Assembly (NCBI GenBank): GCA_002389905.1
Contig: DGRE01000031.1
Span: 1 to 64,000, forward strand
Source: Hungatella sp. UBA4396
Lineage (GTDB): Bacteria > Bacillota > Clostridia > Lachnospirales > Lachnospiraceae
Length of the DNA: 64,000 nt
Reading direction: 5' to 3'
A program made the position numbers and the translations under genes. Below the pieces are notes generated by a model, which made no database searches, was not told the origin of the DNA, and saw only the letters and a program-made list of their open reading frames with translations. Of the stretch, positions 59,428-64,000 are shown one piece after another (positions within the stretch are counted from its first letter, which is position 1; each line of letters begins with the position of its first letter).

Positions 59428-59785
59428 TCGTTTGGATCTTGGCATTTTTTCTTTTCAAATACCAGTTTATATGTTATTATAAAAATATATTTTTCAGATC
59501 ATTTTTCTAAGCATTTTAATTTATTTTCTATAAAATCATTTTTAAAATCCCATATCACGTTATATCCATTTCTCAAAGCAATCACTGCTGTATTCCCTTC
59601 TTGCAACAGAGTGTATGGAATGCTATAATTTCCATATAACAGATTATTGTTGAATTTTGAAATACAGGTTCTATGATCTCCATAGGTGATGCTCTGCGGA
59701 AAGCATAAAAGGCAGGACATCTTAAAGGGACTTCCTGTTGTTTATGATAAATATGATAACAGAAGTACAAAAGGAGGTTTTGCCT
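59428..59785. other. AT-rich gap before the Rpn-family gene
   Basis: About 360 bases with no confident gene. A 73-codon minus-strand frame (59499-59720) starts MSCLLCFPQSITYGDHRTCI but has a poorly spaced ribosome site and no recognisable domain. The right end supplies the AAAAGGAGG site of the next gene. Confidence 0.6.
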
Positions 59786-60787
59786 GTGGAGGAAAGTCTT
59801 GGAAGGGCCATGCGCATATCAGGCTTAAATGCCCAATATGACAGACATGCCAAAAGTTTGCTGTCTCAAAAAATTGTTTTAGCCCATATTCTTGTAAATG
59901 CAGTTTCTGAATTTTCCGGCCTGGAGCCGGAACACGTCATACCCCTTATTGAAGGGGACCCGGAAGTATCAATTGTTCCCGTTAATCCGGGAGAAACGAA
60001 TAATCCGGAGGAAGCAAAAAACGGAGCGGAGAGAGTGTGTGCACCAGTTATTGAAGGATGCAGTACAGAAAGCGGGATTCCTTATGAAGGCAGGATTACC
60101 TATGATGTCCGTTTCTTTGTACGGGTTCCGGGAAAAGATGAAAAGGTCAAAATTATTGTGGATCTGGAAGCCCAGAAGAACTTTTATCCGGGTTATGATC
60201 TTGTTACAAGGGGAGTTTTTTATACTTCTAGGATGATTTCTGCTCAATTGGATACGGAATTTGTAATTCCCAATTATAATGATATTAAGAAGGTATATTC
60301 TATCTGGATATGCATGAATTCTCCGGAAAAGGCCAGAAATACTATTACGGAGTTTTGTATGGAGAAAAGGAATATTGTGGGGACTTCCGGTGATCTGGGC
60401 AGATATGATTTACTTAGTGTTATTATGGTAGGCTTGCCGGAAAAGCTGGCAGAGGAAAGGCAGGAGTTAAAGCTGCACAGGCTTTTGGGAACGTTATTTT
60501 CAGACCGGCTGCCTGTTGACAGGAAAAAGGAAATTTTGTCCCAGGAATTTGGGATTTCCATGACGCCGGATTGGGAAAGGAGTGTTAATATTATGTGTAA
60601 TTTGAGTGAGGCTATTGAGGAGAGGGGAATAGAAAAGGGAATGGAAGCAGGAGTGAGGGCTTTAATTGAAACTTGTATGGAATTTAATGCTTCCAGAGAG
60701 GATACCCTGCTTCGAATTGTACAAAAGTTTTCAATGACAAAGGAAAACGCAGAGAGGTATTTGAATCAGTATTGGAATAAAGGATAA
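59786..60787 (+). CDS. Rpn family PD-(D/E)XK nuclease/putative transposase
   Basis: This 333-residue protein is of the recombination-promoting nuclease type that is common and multicopy in Lachnospiraceae. The N-terminus reads SLGRAMRISGLNAQYDRHAK. The nuclease core is visible as YDVRFFVR near residue 110 (Asp) and IIVDLEAQKNF near residue 127 (Glu-x-Lys), matching D-x(n)-E-x-K. The C-terminal third is helical with a segment like KGMEAGVRALIETCMEFNAS. I start at the GTG at 59786 because AAAAGGAGG is correctly spaced; upstream in-frame ATGs at 59744 and 59753 are weaker. No terminal repeats flank it. Mobility is unproven. Confidence 0.82.
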   Translation: MEESLGRAMRISGLNAQYDRHAKSLLSQKIVLAHILVNAVSEFSGLEPEHVIPLIEGDPEVSIVPVNPGETNNPEEAKNGAERVCAPVIEGCSTESGIPYEGRITYDVRFFVRVPGKDEKVKIIVDLEAQKNFYPGYDLVTRGVFYTSRMISAQLDTEFVIPNYNDIKKVYSIWICMNSPEKARNTITEFCMEKRNIVGTSGDLGRYDLLSVIMVGLPEKLAEERQELKLHRLLGTLFSDRLPVDRKKEILSQEFGISMTPDWERSVNIMCNLSEAIEERGIEKGMEAGVRALIETCMEFNASREDTLLRIVQKFSMTKENAERYLNQYWNKG

Positions 60788-60794
60788 GATCAAA

Positions 60795-60823
60795 CGGCAG
60801 CCTTCCCTTTGGATAGGCTGCCG
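60795..60823 (+). terminator. stem-loop after the Rpn-family gene
   Basis: CGGCAGCC (60795-60802) pairs perfectly with GGCTGCCG (60816-60823). The following tract is A/T-rich rather than a clean T run. Confidence 0.6.
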
Positions 60824-60837
60824 AAATTATATTCACT

Positions 60838-60960
60838 TATTCCTGTTTCCCCGCGACCTCCTGAGACTTAAATTGGCCGGTTCTGTTCCTGGCTTCTTCT
60901 GCATCGGATTACCTAAATGGAACCACCATACCTGTAAACGGAGGATATCTCGTAAAATAG
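60838..60960 (+). pseudogene. 3' remnant of a short-chain dehydrogenase gene
   Basis: From about 60865 the frame reads DLNWPVLFLASSASDYLNGT then TIPVNGGYLVK and a stop at 60958. This is the standard C-terminal end of an SDR protein (compare YLNGTTIPVDGG). Just upstream, PRPPE appears in a different frame, as expected for the RPED part of the same region after a one-base loss. The rest of the gene (about 200 codons) is absent. The Rpn gene lies directly upstream, so a deletion or insertion event at this spot is likely. Confidence 0.75.
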
Positions 60961-60990
60961 ACCTGAAAACAGGATCATAAAAGAAAGTAC

Positions 60991-61022
60991 GGCAGCCCCA
61001 AATCCATGGGACTGCCTTTTTT
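60991..61022 (+). terminator. terminator following the SDR remnant
   Basis: GGCAG-CCC and GGG-A-CTGCC arms (60991-61016) are followed by TTTTTT. It was presumably the terminator of the lost gene. Confidence 0.8.
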
Positions 61023-61317
61023 CATATATCTGGAATGTAAAACTCCAGTAAATTTATTAGGTTGAGCCAGCGGAGAAGTCATTCAGGGCAACTCCGCCGA
61101 CTTAGTGGAAACATATGTATAGCAGCGCTCTGACCGCCTAGTGGGTTTCTCTATGTTTATGATATGATTATACCGGAGAAATATGAAGGAATTTTGACCA
61201 GGTTCTAAAGAAAATATGAAATCAATGAAGAAAAAATGACAAAAATTGGAATTGTAACCGCACAAATATTGCGGATACTATCCTAATAACAGTAAATTAT
61301 CAATAAGAGAAACAGGG

Positions 61318-61388
61318 ATTGATTATTCACATAAAGTATGGTATCTCTATATTTAGTTAGTTAAACCTAACTAAAGCGAATAATCAAT
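61318..61388 (+). promoter_or_regulatory. nested inverted repeats with a DtxR-like box before the DUF3793 gene
   Basis: Inner dyad: TTTAGTTAG-TTAAAC-CTAACTAAA (61352-61375), perfect 9-bp arms, similar to DtxR/IdeR iron boxes (TTAGGTTAG-x-CTAACCTAA). Outer dyad: ATTGATTATTC (61318-61328) with GAATAATCAAT (61378-61388), perfect 11-bp arms. Both lie 50-120 bases before the gene. A metal-dependent repressor site is the simplest reading. Confidence 0.6.
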
Positions 61389-61441
61389 AATCAGCCATAG
61401 AATATAAATCATAAAAAGCAAACCAGGATGGAGGTAAAGAT

Positions 61442-61996
61442 ATGTCACTTGAAAGGAAATTGATTGAATATTGCTCACCCACATTGGCTTCGCTGAAAAC
61501 AGCAAATCTGTTCAACCATTCCTTTTCGTCAGAAGAAGAGCTGGAAAAACAGCTTTCAGAGCTGAACAGCCTGCTGGGGAAAAAGGGGATTTTTCTTCAG
61601 GTTCTTTTTAAAAAGGCAGATAAGGCGCTTATCTATGTTTTCCGTAAGTCACGCCTGCAGGCAGAGCTAAACCGGCCGGCGGTAAGGCGCTTTCTCAGTA
61701 AATACGGATATGAGCATATGGATGTGGACTATGGACTGGACCGGCTCAAAGAGAGACTGGGAGAAGACGGAGCATTTCCCCACGAGATTGGCATATTTCT
61801 GGGATATCCTCTGGGCGATGTGGTGGGCTTCATTCAGAATGCGGGAAAGAACTGCAAATGCCTGGGTTGTTGGAAGGTATACTGCAATGAGTGTGAGGCG
61901 AGAAAAACCTTTGCCAGATACCAAAAATGCAGGACAATTTATTCGCGGCTCTGGAATGACGGAAGAAGTGTCATACAGCTTACGGTGGCAGCATAA
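61442..61996 (+). CDS. DUF3793 family protein
   Basis: This 184-residue protein matches my recollection of DUF3793: an N-terminal helical part starting YCSPTLASLKTANLFNHSF and the characteristic HEIGIFLGYPLGDVVGFIQN near residues 114-133, followed by a Cys cluster KNCKCLGCWKVYCNEC. The function is unknown. Family members in Clostridia tend to lie near ferrous iron uptake (feo) and flavodoxin genes; here it stands alone, but the DtxR-like box upstream agrees with iron control. GGAGGTAAAG precedes the ATG. A strong terminator follows. Confidence 0.83.
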   Translation: MSLERKLIEYCSPTLASLKTANLFNHSFSSEEELEKQLSELNSLLGKKGIFLQVLFKKADKALIYVFRKSRLQAELNRPAVRRFLSKYGYEHMDVDYGLDRLKERLGEDGAFPHEIGIFLGYPLGDVVGFIQNAGKNCKCLGCWKVYCNECEARKTFARYQKCRTIYSRLWNDGRSVIQLTVAA

Positions 61997-62000
61997 AAGA

Positions 62001-62036
62001 AAAAACCTGATTTCAATGAAGAAATCAGGTTTTTAT
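62001..62036. terminator. bidirectional terminator between the DUF3793 gene and tRNA-Glu
   Basis: AAAAACCTGATTTC (62001-62014) pairs perfectly with GAAATCAGGTTTTT (62021-62034). A on the left and T on the right allow it to end both converging transcripts. Confidence 0.9.
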
Positions 62037-62041
62037 TTTTA

Positions 62042-62113
62042 TGACCTATCCGGGAATCGAACCCGGGTTTCCGCCGTGAGAGGGCGGCGTCTTGACCGCT
62101 TGACCAATAGGCC
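62042..62113 (-). tRNA. tRNA-Glu (anticodon CTC)
   Basis: Read on the minus strand, the 72-base gene folds as a cloverleaf: acceptor GGCCTAT with ATAGGTC (one G-U pair), D-loop GGTCAAGCGGTCAAG, anticodon stem CCGCC with GGCGG around the loop CTCTCAC (anticodon CTC, codon GAG), and T-arm CCGGGTTCGATTCCCGG. CCA is not encoded; the discriminator is A. Confidence 0.93.
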
Positions 62114-62210
62114 TTTCTTTGTCATCGCTGACAACTTCATTATAATATCACAGGAATAGACATTTGTCTACTTCTTTTTTCATAAAATAAAAAATAATCT
62201 GCAGTCATAA

Positions 62211-62240
62211 TTGTCAAAAACAGAGGTCTTATGATATACT
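62211..62240 (+). promoter_or_regulatory. promoter of the acyltransferase gene
   Basis: TTGTCA (62211-62216), an 18-base spacer and TATACT (62235-62240), 29 bases before the ATG. Confidence 0.7.
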
Positions 62241-62268
62241 TCTCCATATGCGGAAGGGAGACAGTAAA

Positions 62269-63336
62269 ATGGAGTTGAAAAAACGGGAAATCCAATATGA
62301 TTATTTAAGGACCCTGGCAGCTTTTGCAATTATCATGGTTCATGCCATTCCCTCAGAAACCTTAAATTCCAGGCAATGGCTGTTTTCTGCTGCCCTCATG
62401 CCGGTGCTTCTGGCCTTTGTGGGCATTTTTTTCATGCTCAGCGGTATGTTCTTTTTAAAAACAGGAACGGAGAATATCCTTTTATTTTATAAAAAACGGT
62501 TTCAGTCCATTGTCATTCCCTTTGTATGCTACAACGGAATTTATTACTGGTATTACAATATATATCTGAGCCAGGAAAAAACCGGAGCTTTTGAGCATTT
62601 ATCCTTGTTTGCAAAGGAGCTTGCAACAGGAACCATACCCATGGCTTCCCATATGTGGTTTATGTACGTGATCATATCCTTGTATCTTTGCACACCTTTT
62701 CTGTCCCGCATGGTAAATGCCATGAACCATAAGGAATTAAAGCTGTTTCTGGCTCTGATGATCATTGTCCAGGGACTTTGCATCTACCTGCCCTCTTTAG
62801 GGCTGGATGTGGGAGGGAGCTTTCAGTATGTCATATTCAAAGGCTGGCTTCTTTATTTTATGCTGGGCTATGGCTGGAAGCGGCTTTATGCCGGGAAGGC
62901 CTGGCTGCCATTTGCCATACTGGGGCTTGCAGGCTTTGGAGTGACCATGTTCCAGAAAATTGTTACGCCTTATTTCACACCGGGAATTCATGATATTGCT
63001 CCTTCCATGATGGCAATGGCCCTGTCCATCTTTGTTTTTTTTGAAACCTTTGGAAATGTCAAAATCCCAGTCCTTGCCCGGTTTGCAGGCTTTGTCAGCC
63101 GTTACAGCTATTCCATTTACCTGATTCATTATCTGGTTCTGGGACAGCTTGCCAGGGGACTGGTGGAAAAGACTGTTATCCGTCATTATTATGTGCCTAA
63201 AATTCTTTTTGAGGCAATTGTTACGTTTTTAATTTCTCTGGCAACAGCCTGGATTCTTGACAGCACTGTCATAAGGGTCTTAAAGTGGGCGGCCGGGGGA
63301 TTTTTTAGAAGGAAAGACAGGGAAAGGAGGAACTGA
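62269..63336 (+). CDS. membrane acyltransferase (acyltransferase 3 family)
   Basis: This integral membrane O-acyltransferase of 355 residues has about ten hydrophobic helices. The family hallmark is the N-terminal YDYLRTLAAFAIIMVHAIPS (residues about 11-30), with the Arg and the His proposed to be catalytic, followed by FFMLSGMFFL, the SHMWFMYVIISLYLCTPFL segment and SRYSYSIYLIHYLVL near the C-terminus. I start at 62269 behind GGAAGGGAG. It probably acylates a cell-surface glycan, but the acceptor is not inferable. The tail is strongly basic. Confidence 0.88.
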   Translation: MELKKREIQYDYLRTLAAFAIIMVHAIPSETLNSRQWLFSAALMPVLLAFVGIFFMLSGMFFLKTGTENILLFYKKRFQSIVIPFVCYNGIYYWYYNIYLSQEKTGAFEHLSLFAKELATGTIPMASHMWFMYVIISLYLCTPFLSRMVNAMNHKELKLFLALMIIVQGLCIYLPSLGLDVGGSFQYVIFKGWLLYFMLGYGWKRLYAGKAWLPFAILGLAGFGVTMFQKIVTPYFTPGIHDIAPSMMAMALSIFVFFETFGNVKIPVLARFAGFVSRYSYSIYLIHYLVLGQLARGLVEKTVIRHYYVPKILFEAIVTFLISLATAWILDSTVIRVLKWAAGGFFRRKDRERRN

Positions 63337-63337
63337 T

Positions 63338-63526
63338 ATGGCAGGAAAGAGTAGTTGTGAAGATTGTATTTACTATAATTATAATGAAGAATATGAATAC
63401 TGCGAATGCGAGATTAACTTAGATGAAGATGAGCTGATGGGATTTTTAAGCAATTCCCATTACATCTGCCCTCATTTCCGCTTTGGAAATGAATATTCTG
63501 TAGTCAAAAAGCAGATGTATGGATAA
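63338..63526 (+). CDS. small Cys-rich protein (DUF6472-like)
   Basis: The 62-residue acidic protein has five Cys: CEDC near residue 7, CEC near residue 22 and ICPHF near residue 44, arranged like a small metal-binding fold, with YYNYNEEYEYCECEINLDED. It follows the acyltransferase stop by one base, behind AAAGGAGG, so it is cotranscribed and real. I recall it as a conserved Lachnospiraceae family (DUF6472). The function is unknown; zinc or Fe-S binding is a guess from the Cys. Confidence 0.75.
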   Translation: MAGKSSCEDCIYYNYNEEYEYCECEINLDEDELMGFLSNSHYICPHFRFGNEYSVVKKQMYG

Positions 63527-63735
63527 ACTCCCCTCATTACCCCATAAAAAGGGAGGAGCCGATGTCCCTCCAGAGAACACCGGCAATTATGAAAAAAATT
63601 TTTTATCTCAAAATATGTTGGCAACATCTTTTCTCGATGGTTTAAGTATAACCCCTAAATATGAAGAGAATTTGACCAGCCTGTAACAATATTATGACCA
63701 GAGTGTGAACATGGAAAGAGCAGGGTTATATGATA

Positions 63736-64000
63736 TCAGTCGCTGAAGTGGTAGCTGTCCAAAAGCTGTTTCTTCATGTGCCACAGCTCATTGGATAAAT
63801 CCACGTGAACCTCATGAGGGTTTACAAGGCGGCGGGACTCATCCCAGAGAGTATTTAACTCTTTCTGACAGTAATCCCGGATATCCATAACAGCGGGAGA
63901 GGAATAAACACAGTCACCGCCCTTAAATACAGGAACCAGAAGATCCCTCATGGTGTAGGAATTAGGCGCCAGATGGGTCTTTTTCCATGTCTCAATGGGG
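63736..64000 (-). CDS. pncB: nicotinate phosphoribosyltransferase (3' part only)
   Basis: This enzyme makes nicotinate mononucleotide in NAD salvage. Only the C-terminal 87 residues are in the window; the frame is open to the right edge, reading PIETWKKTHLAPNSYTMRDL before VPVFKGGDCVYSSPAVMDIR, YCQKELNTLWDESRRLVNPH and EVHVDLSNELWHMKKQLL. These segments are typical of the PncB C-terminus. An internal ATG at 63951 is not the start. The 210-base gap to the left holds no gene. Confidence 0.85.
   Translation of the reverse strand, partial: PIETWKKTHLAPNSYTMRDLLVPVFKGGDCVYSSPAVMDIRDYCQKELNTLWDESRRLVNPHEVHVDLSNELWHMKKQLLDSYHFSD

Larger units (their letters stand above)
60788..61441. other. 654-base gap with an SDR remnant and control elements
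   Basis: The gap contains a stem-loop after the Rpn gene (60795-60823), the 3' remnant of an SDR gene, a terminator, an A/T-rich stretch with no gene, and the nested inverted repeats before the DUF3793 gene. Confidence 0.7.

Noticed and set aside
59499..59720. 73-codon minus-strand frame before the Rpn gene
   Set aside because: Poorly spaced ribosome site, no domain, and it lies in an A/T-rich gap next to the Rpn gene's own ribosome site; not strong enough to annotate as a gene.
59786..60787. Insertion sequence around the Rpn-family gene
   Set aside because: No terminal inverted repeats or target duplication could be seen at its borders.

Overview
The window looks like a chromosomal segment of an anaerobic, low-to-mid GC Clostridia bacterium, most likely a Lachnospiraceae of the Lacrimispora/Enterocloster type. 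This is inferred from the gene families present (Nfn transhydrogenase, GGGtGRT protein, DUF3793, DUF6472-like protein, an Rpn-type PD-(D/E)XK protein, CwlO-like and SH3/NlpC hydrolases), from AGGAGG ribosome sites and from gene order; no 16S gene is present. I see no phage, insertion sequence or CRISPR array. Two genes are broken within the window (a flavin oxidoreductase frameshift and ilvE with two in-frame stops), one SDR survives only as a 3' remnant, and the two edge genes (infB and pncB) are cut by the window ends.

Layout. 1-6.4 kb: the translation/RNA operon infB-rbfA-nrnA-truB-ribF followed by a secreted NlpC/P60 hydrolase. 6.5-11.5 kb, minus strand: a complete branched-chain amino acid ABC transporter (livK, livH, livM, livG, livF). 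11.5-16.5 kb: pyrG, a divergent short-chain dehydrogenase under a Rex-like operator, and ftsH. 16.6-23.1 kb: a Wadjet/MukBEF-like SMC cassette jetA-jetB-jetC without jetD, then a 208-residue protein with a ThyX-like motif and folA. 23.3-32.7 kb: nfnAB, a MATE exporter, a CwlO-like hydrolase, an IscU-like protein paired with a GGGtGRT protein, and a chemoreceptor.

32.8-36.5 kb, minus strand: osmC, lipoyl-domain dihydrolipoyl dehydrogenase, lipoate ligase and a MarR regulator. Together these contain the parts of a lipoyl-dependent peroxidase. 36.7-42.7 kb: a metY paralogue, then a ferredoxin-like Fe-S protein, a frameshifted NADH/FAD oxidoreductase and a DMSO-reductase-family molybdoenzyme fused to its own TorD-like chaperone, with no Tat signal and no membrane anchor. 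43.3-46.3 kb: the ilvE pseudogene, a small GNAT protein, allE and superoxide dismutase.

46.4-58.1 kb is a sulfur amino acid region: metY, a LysR regulator, an Rrf2 regulator with three Cys, a cystathionine synthase/lyase, malY/patB, cysK, an M20D amidohydrolase, metNIQ and an M20 peptidase. Shared operator-like elements precede metY and the cystathionine operon (a MET-box-like element) and the rrf2 and cysK genes (CCTAT/ATAGG repeats). 58.3-64 kb: uxuA, an Rpn-family protein, the SDR remnant, a DUF3793 protein behind a DtxR-like box, tRNA-Glu(CTC), an acyltransferase, a small Cys-rich protein and the 3' end of pncB.

All functional calls come from reading translated motifs by eye; no database search was run. 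Promoter and operator calls are pattern matches and should be treated as candidates.
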